From assembly GCA_020631735.1 (NCBI GenBank), contig CM036162.1, positions 87,803,852-87,867,851 of the forward strand: a stretch of DNA of 64,000 nucleotides, written 5' to 3'. Source of the DNA: Saccharum officinarum. Its lineage: Eukaryota > Streptophyta > Magnoliopsida > Poales > Poaceae. The notes under the pieces were generated by a model. It had not been told where the DNA came from, ran no database searches, and saw only the letters and a list, made by a program, of their open reading frames with translations. A program made the translations under genes and the position numbers. Positions 24,801 to 36,796 of the stretch are shown here, piece by piece; position 1 is the stretch's first letter; each line of letters begins with the position of its first letter.

Positions 24801-26711
24801 GAGCTGATATCATCCTGCCCTCCGCATTATCCAGTTTCTGCCGCAGGCGCATTCGATGTGACGCGAACGCGAGAGATCATATGGTACACATGAATATGCA
24901 CGGCAATGATTGGCAAGGAAGACACAGATCTGCAGCAACCTTTCTGGCGAGCATAATGATGCGCGGGAAGATAATCTGGTGGATGGTCGGGTCCATTCCC
25001 CATTCTTCAATGACTGCATGCACGAGCCGGAGCCGATCCCACTCCCACCCCGGAGCAGAACGGGTGAATGCGCGACGCCGAGGCCGGCCGCCGCTGCCGT
25101 GCATGAGACCGGGCAAAAGAAGAGGAGCGCGGCACGGCAATGGGTCGTGGCTCGCGAAGGCAACGCGCAGGTCTAGCCGCAACCGGGCATACTACGGCCT
25201 TGTTCACGGCGTGGACGAAGAAAGCAGGTTGGCTATGGCTAGGAATCTAGCAAGACTTGTTATCCACGTAGCCGGCCTGTGGTCCTTGGTCCGTCTTCCG
25301 GGGAGTTTGAAGTCGTATCCTTTGCAGTCCTTAGTTTACATTTCTCCCAAGATTCGGTTTTGGTTTGCTTTCCATGACCACTTTAAGAGCGAGCAGCAGC
25401 TTAGCGAGGGCGCCACTAATGGCAGGCAGCTGCGCTGGTGCTGAAAGAAAGGTAAAGCAGGAGGTAAGCAGGCAGGGAATAACCAGTAACTTGCAGGCCA
25501 CTTCTTGCAGTGTTGGTACGGAGTAGTGACCATGGATGGAGCCATCGAGAGGTGACTGAGGGAGATTTATCAGGTTAGGTTCGTGATGCTTTTCTTTCTT
25601 CTGAAACCCAAATTTAAATTTAAAAGCTTAAGGGGGGCAAAAGCGTGTTTGGAGCGAATAAAAGTATTGCATGGGCGGGGCTGCTTTAACTAATCTAAAG
25701 CTAGATTCGAGCTTGTGCGCGTCCCGAGGCTAACGAATAGTTTTAACTTGTTTATTTCCTGCGAAGAAAGATTGAGATTAGGGGAATCTGAACCCTGAAA
25801 CCGCATCTCTTTCAGGCTTTCAGCTGGCCGAAGCTTGCACTAACCAAAAGCTCAACGATCTCTTTCAGGCTTTGATTTTTCTCAAACTCATTCCCCTGTT
25901 TCTGCGTCTGCTTCTAAGCTGTAACTGAATTCATAACCAACAGCCAGAGGGCCTAATAGAAGACTGGTGGAGGATGCATGAAATGTGAAGGAAAGAAAGA
26001 AAGGGGTGAAATGAAAGTAGGCTTGCTTTGCCGTGGGGGTAAGTAGAGCAAATGCCTCGATCGGCACCCCCTGCTAATGTTGACCCCCTATTTTCTTCAA
26101 CAAAACTAATCATGCCGATCATGAAGGGCGTGTAAATAATTGGCCGTGCCGACCATTAGAAAAACCCAGCAGTCAAATAATGATTCGGGTAGGGGGGGGG
26201 GGGCATAATTTACAGCCAGGCACCTTGAGGAAAGCAAGCGAGCGGTTGCGCCCATAAACAATTGCCCGTGAGAGTTGGCACTGTCAGGGATGCCGGCATG
26301 GTAATGCCATTGCAGTATTGCTGTGCTGTGAAGAACCTGATCGATCAGCCCCCTTCCTCTTTACGCTTGCTGTGTGTGTGTGAGAGAGAGAGTAGTACTC
26401 GTAGGAAGTAAGTAAACAAAAGCAAAGGTAAACAGCATGATTAAAGGGCTGTTAAGAAAGATAAAGCGAGGCGGAAGCGAGACACTTAAAAATAAGGTCC
26501 ATCAAGGTTAAACAACACCGGCCATGGTGGTGGTGATTAGGAGGAGGAAAGCAGCTGCCTGCAACTCCTGCAGCTAATCGCTGTGTGCCTGTGTGGCTCA
26601 CCAACGCCATGCATGTACCACTACTGGTGAAACTACAACAGCTACTGAACAACTGCTAGGAGACCTATAAATCTGACAAGCCTTTGCCTACAAGCCCCTC
26701 TCTCTCGTATA
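21849..26711. other. Intergenic region
   Basis: The first few hundred bases are probably the 3' UTR of the PPR-DYW gene. No further gene is supported. A GC-richer patch at 24840-25450 has overlapping frames on both strands without recognisable domains. A poly-G run of 12 lies at 26192-26203 and a GT/GA-rich microsatellite near 26369-26390. Confidence 0.4.
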
Positions 26712-26953
26712 GGCCCCGTTCACTTCCATGTAAACCCAAAATATTTCCTCTTCCACCTATCACATCAAATCTTTAGACGCATGCATGAAGCATTAAATGT
26801 AGGTAAAAGAAATAACTAATTATATAGTTTGTCTGTAATTTACGAGACGAATTTTTTGAGCCTAGTTACTTCATGGTTGGATAATATTTATCAAATAAAA
26901 ACGAAAGGTACTACAGTAACTTTTCACCCACTTTTCCCCGGCTAAACACACCC
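26712..26953. mobile_element. Tourist-like MITE in the bHLH promoter
   Basis: Begins GGCCCCGTTCACTTCC and ends GGCTAAACACACCC, with the internal family words CACATCAAATCTTTAGAC, GCATTAAATGTAGGTA and GAGACGAATTTTTTGAGCC shared with the copies near 4.1-4.6 kb. It ends about 320 bp upstream of the bHLH start codon. Confidence 0.6.
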
Positions 26954-27271
26954 AGAGTCTATAATGCTCTCCCCTCTTTCGTAGCTCTTCTTCCTATGCC
27001 CCTCGCTGGAACAGATAGCATCAGAATCTCCAGTGGCTGGGCATCTTTCCTTTTCCTGCCATAGGCCGTGACGAGAGCTTCTTGCTTGCGTGCTTGCTCC
27101 GGCTATCATATTGCCTGCCTATGAAGCTCTCTGGCCAATGGACGGAGGAGCTACTTCTTCTTCTCTAGCCTTTCTCGTCTCTGATTCGTCCATTGACCTT
27201 CGGTGAGCTCGGCCACTTCTGCGCCCCCCGCGACTTCTCGCGTCTTGTGTGAGTGCTACTACAAGCAAGCG

Positions 27272-29609
27272 ATGGACATGAACGAGAGAGGCGAGAAAGG
27301 GATGGAGGGCAACGCGTCCTCCGGCGCCGCCGGCATCCCGGTGGAGTGGCAGACCCAATTCAGCGCCGCCGCCTTCTCGTGCGCGCCGCCGCCGCAGCAG
27401 CAGGTTCCCATGATGGACTCCGCCTTCGCGTCCGCCGGCCTGTGGGCGTCCACCTCCCAGGCCATGGCGCTCTCCGACGTCGGCGTCACGTCGGCCGCGC
27501 GGGGCGGTGGCGGCTTCTTGGCGCCGGTCCCCAGTTTCCTCCCGCAGGGCCTCGGCCATTTCCCCGTGGACTCCGGCTTCATCGAGCGCGCCGCGCGGGC
27601 GTCCTGCTTCGGCGGCGGCGGGGTGATGGGCGCTACCGCTGGCTTCAGTGCAGCTGATCATCAGCCCATGAACAACGCGTTCAGTGGCTCCTCGGAGGCG
27701 CTGTTGGATCACCAGAGGAAGAACGGCAACGACAAGGGCGAGCTGGAGCTCGGCCGGAACGGCCACGACGGGGTGCTGAGTTCGGAGGCTGCTGGTGGGG
27801 ACTGCTCGTCCAAGGGGACGTCGGACTCCAAGAAGAGGAGAAGGCCTAACGAGGTGAGCGCTCTTCTTGCTTGCTGCTTGTGTCTGCAACTTTTCCACTG
27901 TCGTTTCAAAAACCTGTCGAGGATCGATGTAGCTAAGTTAAAATGGATGGATACATCCGTGCGTGTTCTGTATGATGAAAGGTGATGGGAGGCGATCAGG
28001 TTCAGTCGGCCAACCTGCCCGCCGACTCAGCAAACGAGAGCGTGCACAGCAAGGACAAAGGCGAGGAGAGCAGCCCGGCAACAACCACCGGACCCGGCAA
28101 GTCGAAAGGGAAGGGAGCGAAAGAGACCTCCGAGTCCCAGAAGGAAGACTACATTCATGTTCGAGCTCGGCGCGGACAGGCAACCAACAGCCACAGCCTA
28201 GCAGAAAGGGTACGGATTTGATCAACGGGTGACACCCCAATGTTTACCGTTTGCTGTGGAACCTTGGATCGCTCTGAAATTGACATGACTGGTCCTGAAA
28301 ACTCTGGTTGTTGTATCTTTTCTGCAGTTGAGGAGGGAGAAGATTAGCGAGAGGATGAAGCTTCTGCAGGACCTTGTTCCTGGCTGCAGCAAAGTAGGTC
28401 TATCTAGCACAGAAGAAAAAAGGGAACTTGTGTGTTTTTATGTTGATTTTCATTACAAATGAACATCTTTTTCCCTTGAAATCCAGGTCACTGGGAAGGC
28501 GGTAATGCTTGACGAGATCATCAACTATGTTCAGTCTCTGCAAAGACAAGTTGAGGTAATAGCTAACATCCCCCCCCCCCCCCCCCCCCCCCCCCCAATA
28601 CACTCTGTGTTAAAATATGCACAACTTTGTCTGAATCAAGGCTTAGCTACGAACCAAGGAAGTAGAATATCACTAGACACTGAGACCTGAATATGAATAC
28701 AATTTTCTACAACCCTCGTTCCATACTGATGGCAAGCATCAAAATATTGAATTGATCTTGCAGTTCTTATCTATGAAGCTCGCAACAGTAAACCCAAGGC
28801 TTGACCTCAATATAGAAGGGCTTCTATCGAAAGATGTATGATGCTTCTTGCAATCTCATTCATTTTTGTTCATTAGTTATACATATAAGAATCTAACAAA
28901 CAAAACCACTCTTATCATCAGCTTCTTCGCTTCCCTGGTGTTCCTTCATCGTCCCTCGGATTTTCCCCAGAAATGATGCATCCACAACTACAGCTATCGC
29001 AACCGGGCCTGATTCAGGGGGTGCTGCTGGCATGGCCAATCTGGACGTATTCAGGAGAATCATGCAGGCACAATTGAGTGCAAAAGACGGGTCCCAGGTT
29101 AGCATCTATTCAGTATAATTGAACAGATCCTAGTACAATATTGTTTTTGAAGTATCAAGATAGCACTTCAGTCTTTAGGTAGCAGTTGACATAGGTTAAG
29201 CTATCCTGTAGCAACATACATTTTTCTCAAACATATACTTCAAGTTTGCTTGTGATGCCAAGATCTTCATAGACAACTAAGTTGTGTTCAGGAACAAATT
29301 TGCCCCAAACCTGCATACAGTACATATTTTCTAACGGCCAATCCACATATCCTTCAAGTTAGGCTTCTCCAACTCCTATTCTAAGTGGTGTGTTGGGGAA
29401 CAAATTTGCTCGAGACACCAAGATCTTCATACAGACACTGATCGCAATTGCATCAAATTTACAATACTGATGTAAGCTTTGGATTTGTCGAGCAGATGTC
29501 CCACGCATTGAATGGAGGGTCATTCAGTGACGTTGCGCAGATGGCGTACCCGTCCCTGGGGTCCCAGGACTTGAGCATCAGGCCGTCGCAGGACGGGTTT
29601 CAAATGTGA
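27272..29609 (+). CDS. bHLH transcription factor (subfamily XII, bHLH74/49-like)
   Basis: Seven coding exons: 27272-27853, 27982-28209, 28328-28393, 28487-28555, 28764-28835, 28922-29097, 29496-29609. All have GT-AG introns in phase 0. The N-terminus is Gly/Ala-rich and variable, then [11 protein letters not shown] and a Ser/Lys-rich linker. The basic region reads [17 protein letters not shown], with His265, Glu269 and Arg273, the H-E-R combination that binds the G-box CACGTG. Helix 2 follows ([18 protein letters not shown]), then [14 protein letters not shown], typical of the CIB/BEE-related plant group. It should act in the nucleus as a dimer. In exon 6 the frame breaks at a run of five G (29017-29021). 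As read, translation stops after about 390 residues. With one more G it would run to 435 and end DGFQM. DNA-binding and dimerisation parts lie upstream of the break. The ATG at 27272 is used because the upstream in-frame codons lack an ATG. Confidence 0.88.
28570..28596. repeat. Poly-C tract (27 C) in bHLH intron 4
   Basis: An uninterrupted run of 27 C that starts 14 nt after the end of exon 4. Length may be inaccurate in the assembly. Confidence 0.9.
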
Positions 29610-31106
29610 CTGAACATGCCAGTTGCACATAGTAAAGAGCACAAAGGCTTCCATCTGAATATCTGATCGGCGAACATGCGGTGCGCAGGGCCGCATAACT
29701 GATGCTGCTACTGCTGGGAGCTGCAGCGCTGCAGTTGTAGCTCATCGAAAGCCTTTAACCGCGTCGTCACGGCTGTGCTGCATCGGCCGGGTTTTTATTG
29801 TGTTCAGAAGGAACTGAGAAAAAGCTCGTGGAGCCCCCAGTCCGTCCCCCACCCCACGGAAGCGTTGCGTCTTGGACGGATGGATGAGAGCCTGGATGGC
29901 TGGAAATTCTGTCTGGGTGGTCGCGTGCATTCATGGCTGGCGCCCAGTGCAGTAACAGTGGGCTGTGTGTTGGTAGCGAGCAAATGAGTTGCTGCTGCTG
30001 CTGCTGCTGCAGGATGCATGTAACGCGAGGAGCCTTGTTTTGTTAGTAGTTTCAGTGCTTTTGTTTGCATAATAGTGTAAGGGTGCGAGAAGCATTCCTC
30101 ATAAATTGGGGGCGGTCCGGCGATGTTTATGTTGAAACATCATACATTTGTCAAATTCTCCTTGTGCCACAAATCAAAGAAGGATGCTACATCGATCATG
30201 CATGTTCATGTTCATTGATTGTGTCTGTTCCTCACTTGCACTCGGAGACCTACTCTACCACAGTATTTGGTTAGCTATCACGATTGCGGCAGCTAAGTGT
30301 GACAGCCGCACTTTTTGTGGCGAGGAGCTCGGCAAGTCATCACAAACTGAGGGCAGGCAAACGGTAGGTGCATGATCGATGGACACGTCTAGCCGTCTCC
30401 GGCCTCGAAAGAGATGAGCATGAGCTCATTCCCTAGGGCTAAGGACACTTGGGGCAGAATCATTTGGCCCCAACTTGCGACTAATCACGGCCTGAAAACA
30501 AGCTTGTGATGGTCATGGCCTGATGAAAACAAACCTGTGATGACCAATCGTCGTGCACGGTGAAACTTCTGCGCACTCTACAGCTGCCACCCAAAGCGGA
30601 CAAGACAACCGGCGCACACAAACAAGCATTTTGGTATATTCCGCCGGTGTCGCCACGGTTCAAGGACAAGGCTAGGCGCTGCTGCTTGGTACCTGCCCGA
30701 GGCGTGCGGCCGGACCCGGACCCGGACCCGGACCCCTGCCATGCGCCTGCGCCTGCGCCTGCGCGCGAGGCCGTACGCTGCGGCGATTCCGCCCGCGTGC
30801 GGCCAGCTCGCTCGTGGCCTCGTGGGTGGGAGCTCGGGCGACCGCGACGCCGGATCGGACAAGCGCCTGAGCGTGTGCTCGTCGCGCACTCCGATGGAAG
30901 CCTGCTGCCGGTGGGGATTCCGGGATTCGCCACGTTCCGCTGTGCGCACGTCCCCGCCGCGCGTCCTTGTGTCTGGACTCTGGGCCGTACAGGATCCCCA
31001 TGCCCCCGTCCCCGTAGCACACAACGGGCCTCCATCAGCCCATTATCAGTGCGCTGGGTGTCCGTTAGGCCCGCTATGAAGGCACAGCTTGAGCACACGT
31101 TCCCGC
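29610..31106. other. bHLH 3' flank and intergenic DNA
   Basis: The first part is probably 3' UTR. A short (GCT)n run lies at 29990-30010 and a GGACCC hexamer repeat near 30711-30735. The long frames at 30480-31170 on both strands are driven by high GC and that hexamer repeat. I recognise no gene. Confidence 0.45.
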
Positions 31107-31503
31107 CAGGGCCGTCTCTAGAAATTTGGGCCCCCGGAGCAAAATATAAATTGAGGCTCTCTAATTGAAAAAATGTCTGACGTAGACAGAAGCTGTAGGA
31201 ATGAGTGCGCTGGGTGCAGTTTGATGGGCGGTAGCCGGCAGGCGGTGCGCAATATGCAGGCATGGTGAGGCGTTCGTGGACTCCGCTACTCTGGCCGACA
31301 AGCGCAGGAAGGGCAGCAGACGTTGATCGGCACTTCGACACCGCAGTAGATGAATCATCACAACGTCCTGAGACGCAATACACAATTGGGCAACCTCGTC
31401 GACACAGTACTAGTGGACCAGTAAAAAGATGCAACTTTGGGCCTTACTTATTTATAGGGCCCTGTTCAATCGAACAGCTCGCACATCCTTGTCGACGGCC
31501 CTG
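31107..31503. mobile_element. hAT-type non-autonomous element with 8-bp duplication
   Basis: The left end CAGGGCCGTC is the exact reverse complement of the right end GACGGCCCTG. A perfect 8-bp target duplication, GTTCCCGC, flanks it (31099-31106 and 31504-31511). 397 bp, no transposase. Confidence 0.85.
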
Positions 31504-32291
31504 GTTCCCGCAACTCAACCATGTTAGGCCCGCTATTGTATTTTGGCCTTCGATTTCGTCGATCTTTCCAGTTTGAGCACACATGACTGCGCGAATCCGG
31601 ATTTACAGAGCGTGAACAGTATAGACAGCATCGTAAAAACATTTCCAGTTCCCATTGCAAAGGACATGTATGATCAACAACATTCTCTTTAAAAACAGTC
31701 ATGCAACTGGGATATCAAAATACAAAAGCACACATCAGGTTCGTGAAAAGTTTTGTTGCCGCTGTCAGCTGTGCATGACAAATGACTGACCCGACGAACT
31801 GCGGCCTTATATTAAGCGGATCTTACATTAAGTCACCTTGATCTTTTATGCAAAATCAAATTTCTGACTTTAGATCAAGTCTATAGAGAAATGCAATTTA
31901 CAACATTCGACTAGTTTCATGGTGCTACTTCAATATATTTCTATAAATTCGATAAAAAATTAAAGAAAATTAAATTACAAATGAAACAAAATAACTTATA
32001 ATTAGGATCGAAGGAAGTAACAGGTATCAAAAGAAAAAAAAACACGTGCACGCACTATGTAAAAGTTAGCATATTTGCAAAGACCGGAACTAGAATGCAC
32101 GAAAGCAGGGGGCATTTTTCATTGAATGGCTATAGCCTACAAAATTTATCAGCACAACCCAAACCAGATCTACACTGAACACCAATGTCCTTATCAACAC
32201 TGTATATTCCTCTATCCTGGCTCTGGTTCGTACTTTTGTTATATCCAGTGCTCATACACCTCGAAGGCATAATCCTTGCATACAGAACTAC
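31504..32291. other. Hsp90C 3' flank
   Basis: Includes the probable 3' UTR of the minus-strand Hsp90C gene. At about 31900-32020 there is AT-rich sequence ending TTAGGATCGAAGGAAGTAA, resembling one end of a Stowaway element. Confidence 0.35.
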
Positions 32292-35200
32292 CTAATCCTT
32301 CCACGGGTCGCTCTCTGTCCTCACTTCAGAGGGCTCGACCACCTCCGTCGTGGCACCTTCAGAAGAGTCCGCATCAATGCTGGTGGCGACTTCAGCCTCC
32401 TCTGTATCCAACCTTCCCCATCTCCCGCCGAGGGCCATGGTCATCATCTCGTAGATCTTGCCTCCCAGCTCCGCTGGACTGTCAGGCTGGGTAACAGAAG
32501 TGAACAATCACGTTGCAGTCATATTCATCATCACAATCAAAGGCCCACAACAAGCACATAGGTTTGTTGCACTTACAGTATACCCGCTGGAGATAAGGGC
32601 AGCCTCATATAACAACTCAACCGCCCTCTTGGCTTCAGTACTTCCAGGCTCGTTTTTGCAAGCAGCCTGTGACGGTTTGGTGTATACATGAGACAGACAG
32701 ACAAGGAGATTGGAGCATGGCAAAAGAACGTACTAGATACGTGAACTTTTAACAGATAATACAGTGAAGGAAAATCTTACGCTTAGATCCTTGATGATAG
32801 GATGGTCAGGGTTGATTTCAAAAATTCGTCTACCTCTCATGAACTCCAGGCTTTATGTGTCACCAAGTGTCTGTGCTTTCATGAGCCTATCAAATTTATA
32901 AAACATATGTTAGGAAAATGAGGCTTTACGGTAACAATCAGGTTGTATGGGATCTCAAACATTAAATTACCTTTCCATGTTGGCTGACCAGCCAAATTTG
33001 CCAGATACAAGAACACATGGAGAAGAGCTGAGTCGCTTCGAGATCTGGACCTTGGCGACTTTATCACCAAGCTGCTGCTTTATCCAGTCACATAGAAGAG
33101 TATACTCCTGCTTGCTTTCTTTCTCCTTGTCCTCATCTTCATCACCTGTACCAGCCAGTATGTATAAGCATGCGGCATGCGCGTTGCCAAACCTAAAGAG
33201 TTATACTGAATCACATAACAACTCATATTTTACTTACCCAATTCCAAATCTTCTTTGCTAATATCAACGAACTTCTTCTCTTTGTATGTCTGTAAATTCT
33301 GAATGGCAACCTCATCAATTGGCTCAATGAGGTAAAGAACCTACAGAACGAAGAGCACTATGAGCAAAACTACAGCATAAGAGGAAAACGATTATCTGTC
33401 CAATAACAAGTAGTCCACATACTTCAATATCTTTCTGAACCAGCTTTTCCAAGAAAGGAGCAGTCTTCGCACTCTGGAGACTATCAGTAGCGATATAATA
33501 GATCGCCTTCTGGTTTTCAGGCATGTTTTCTACATACTGATCCAGACTTATTAAATCTGTCTCATGTTTAGAAGAGTAGAATCGCAGCAATGGTGCAAGA
33601 CGCTTGTGGTTTCCTGTGTCCTCAACGCAACCAAGCTTCATGAACTTGCCAAAGCTCTCCCAGAATTTGTTGTAGTCCTGCAGAATAAGTGACATCAAAC
33701 ATCAACACAAATTGAATAAATCAAAAGTTGTGGATGGAAAAATGTTCATTCTTTACTCTGATCTCTTTGTCATCCTTCTCGGCGATCTCTTGAATCATGT
33801 CAAATGTCTTCCTAACAAGTCTCTTACGCATAATTCTGACCTATAACACAGGGAACATAACTATTATATTCAAACATCAACATACATTGTGCATGTTATA
33901 TTTCCTCCATTTGTAAATATACAAGTTTATGATAAGCTAACTAGTTTAGAAATGAACTGATTAGCTTGTCCTAAACACCATACATTTAAAAAACAGAGTA
34001 AGTATCAATCAAATACACTATATGAGAATTATTTATCGGGAACTTACAATTCTACTTTCTTGAAGGATCTCACGAGAAACATTGAGAGGGAGATCATTTG
34101 AGTCAACTACACCTTTCACAAAGCTCAAGTATCTGGGAAACTGCAGAGGAAGATATGTTCAGTAACTTAACCATGCCAACTGTAAGTGCACTGGACTATA
34201 ATGATTGGGGGGGGGGGGGGGGGGCATACCAACTCGCCATCAAAATCATCTGATATGAACACTCTTTTAACATACAACCGGATGTTTTTGGTCTTTGGAT
34301 TCATTATCTCCTCATTACTAAGAGGTGCCATCCCTGGGACACAGAGAACACTCCGAAATTCCACCTCTCCCTGTTTAGAATGTAGATCATGTTCATATGT
34401 TTAATGTGCATACATAAAAGAAAACGAAGTAAACTTCGAAACCCCCCACACCTCTGTGGTGAAGTGAGTGTAAGCAAGCGGATCCAAAAACTCATTAAAT
34501 GTCTTCTTGTAGAATTCATTGTACTCAGTTTTCTCAACTTCCTTTGGATTCCTCATCTGCATGGAACAAAATAACCAACTTCAATATCTCCAACAGCAAA
34601 TGGAAACCTAAGTCTGTAAATGTACTTATCTGACATACTTGACATGACTTAGGTAGGAATATTGAGATCATGGTAGCACATAAATTGGGCTCAGCTTACC
34701 CATATGGGCTTCGTTTCATTAGCCAATTCCCAGTCCCAGTACTTCTCGGTTATAGTTTTCTTCTTTTTCTGCTTTTCACCCTACAACAGAAGAGGATACA
34801 TGCAGGGTGATACGGCAGTAACAGAGAGACCGAACTCGAACTCAAATACAATTGCACTCACACAGAACTAACCTCAGTAGCCTCTTCACCTTCTTTTGAT
34901 TCTTCCTCCTCTTCAACCTGTAAAGACAAGGAATATAAGTATAGATGCAAATAAATAATTGTAGCAGAAGGAAGCAGAATTACAATAAACCATATCACAA
35001 TCCTACCTCAACTGTTCTTGATTTCTCCTGCCATGTATATATGGGGAACGAGACAAACTGCGAGTAGTTCTTAACTAAGCCTTGAATCCTCGCAGGGTCA
35101 GCAAACTCGTATTTGTCATCATCCTGAAACAACAAGAAAGCAATAAGAATTCTGCTAGAGGGTAGAGATCATATAAGTTTTTTTAAGTTTCTTACTCTCA

Positions 35201-36655
35201 AATAAAGAGTAATCTGTGTTCCACGTGTCAGCATTTTCTCAGGATCAGTTTCTTCCTTGATAACGTAAGAGCTGCTGTCAGCCTCTGCTTCCCACACATA
35301 CTGCTTATCTGCCTTTGGACTTTTAGTAGACACCACAACCTGAATGATGACAAAGAATATGCAAAGTTACTAACAAGATGTAGAGACATTTTCAGCATGC
35401 ATAGCAACTGTAAGAATCTCTGGAATAATAGGCAGATTTTGGAAAGTAATGCAGGTTCATCAGCTGAGCCATATCATAGAAGAGACATTCCATACCCTCT
35501 CTGCAACAAGGAAAGCTGAATAGAACCCAACACCAAATTGACCAATAAGTCCATTATCTGCACCAAGATCTTTGTTCTCCTGGACAAAACAGAGAAACCA
35601 AATTATTATCAACAAAGGAAACAATGGGTTCATTGTGGAACAGAAAAAAAAATAATGTAGCTTAATGGTAAAAAAAAAAGTGCACCTTTAGAGCCTTCAA
35701 AAATTTCGAGGTGCCACTTTGTGCAATGGTTCCAAGACAGTCTTTGAGTTCATCTTTAGTCATTCCAATGCCAGTATCTCTGTGGCATTCACAAAATGAG
35801 TCTGAATAATGATTCTAATCACATCTCATAAATTAAAATGGTGACGACCATGGATTAATGAACAACTTACGTGATAGTGAGTGTCCCAGACTCTGAGTCG
35901 GGTTTAATCCTTATCTCCAACTCACCACCATCAGCCAGCACAGAGGGATCGGTTACGCTGAGGAATCTCAGCTTATCCAGTGCATCACTCGCGTTACTGG
36001 ATGGCAACATAAATTGTGTCGAGTTTAGATGATCAGGAGGTGTAGAAATGCAGTTTGTGAATAGCAGCAACTCATCCTTGGTCCTGGTCATAAGAATTGT
36101 ACACGGCGAGAAGATGACTGACCTTACAAGTTCACGTAGAAATACTTCCTTGTGGCTGTACAAACTGTGCACAATTAGGTCCAACAAGCGGGTAACCTGC
36201 AGGGAAAAGAGAAACGATACATAAACATAGAAGCGTTCAATTGCAGATTCCATGAAGGCAAGCAGAATTCTGCTAATCGCGAAACACGAATTTGGCCACA
36301 GCAGAGTTGAACGGCATACTGAATGCGGCACACAAGTGACAATTCATGTGTCCCAATCCCAAACTTCACCAAACGTGCCAAATTCCCGAATTCGATAGCC
36401 CACCTCAGCCTGGTACTCGAACTTCTCGCCGGCCGTCTCCTCCTCGCCGGCAGGCTTCTCGGCGACGGCGGCGTCGCACCTCACCCCGACCGTCCTCCGC
36501 CTCGCGGCCTCCCATCTTACCCCTACCGCGCACCTCGCGGGGGCGCCCCTGCCCTGCGGCACAAGCGCGGCACGTGGCAGACCCCGGTACGACGGGCTCG
36601 GCCGCAGCGCGGCCACCGACGACGCCCCCAGCGTCCTGCTCAGCGCCGGCGCCAT
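32292..36655 (-). CDS. HSP90.5: Plastid Hsp90 chaperone (Hsp90C/HSP90.5-like) with in-frame stop in exon 17
   Basis: Nineteen minus-strand exons: 36404-36655, 36123-36196, 35871-35996, 35686-35779, 35496-35579, 35196-35339, 35007-35123, 34873-34917, 34700-34780, 34452-34556, 34230-34370, 34048-34140, 33757-33840, 33423-33677, 33238-33340, 32971-33145, 32781-32886, 32577-32666, 32292-32486. Total 2364 bp, 788 codons, with all phases consistent. It starts [10 protein letters not shown] and has a transit peptide to about residue 64 (CDAAVAEK), as in plastid Hsp90. ATPase-domain motifs are [12 protein letters not shown] (about 110), DTGIGM (about 152) and GQFGVGF (about 195). The end, [13 protein letters not shown], also fits the plastid form. 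The product folds proteins in the stroma and supports protein import. Codon 669 is TAA (32853-32855, complement) where a Ser codon is expected, in the conserved stretch after [10 protein letters not shown]. The stop removes 119 residues, including most of the dimerisation domain. The stop lies 72 nt before an exon junction, so the mRNA could be degraded. It may be a real allele, a decaying duplicate or a base error. Confidence 0.93.
33899..34003. mobile_element. Decayed Stowaway-like fragment in an Hsp90C intron
   Basis: Roughly inverted ends, CTCCATTTGTAAATATAC and CATACATTTAAAAAACAGAG, lie within the intron between exons 12 and 13. No clear TA duplication. Non-coding. Confidence 0.35.
34207..34224. 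repeat. Poly-G tract (18), poly-C on the Hsp90C coding strand
   Basis: A run of 18 G on the plus strand. On the Hsp90C strand it is poly-C, starting 5 nt after the end of exon 11, directly behind the donor GTATG. Confidence 0.9.
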
Positions 36656-36772
36656 GAGGTGTGGAAATCGATACTGAGGACCGGGGGCCAGGCGCACGCG
36701 GCTTGTTCCTGCTCGCGTGTGGGTTAGTTCGGTGTGACGCTTGGGTAGTGACGAACGGATAAGAGCTAGGGT

Positions 36773-36779
36773 TTATACG
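36773..36779 (-). promoter_or_regulatory. Probable TATA box of Hsp90C
   Basis: On the minus strand TATAAAC lies about 120 bp upstream of the start codon, followed by AACCCTAG, common in plant leaders. A CT-rich tract (minus strand, 36780-36796) lies just upstream. Confidence 0.5.
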
Positions 36780-36796
36780 GAGAGAGAGAGAGAGGG

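Noticed and set aside
30481..31434. 317-codon minus-strand frame and its plus-strand counterpart
   Set aside because: Driven by high GC and a GGACCC repeat. It runs into an hAT element and has no recognisable domain.
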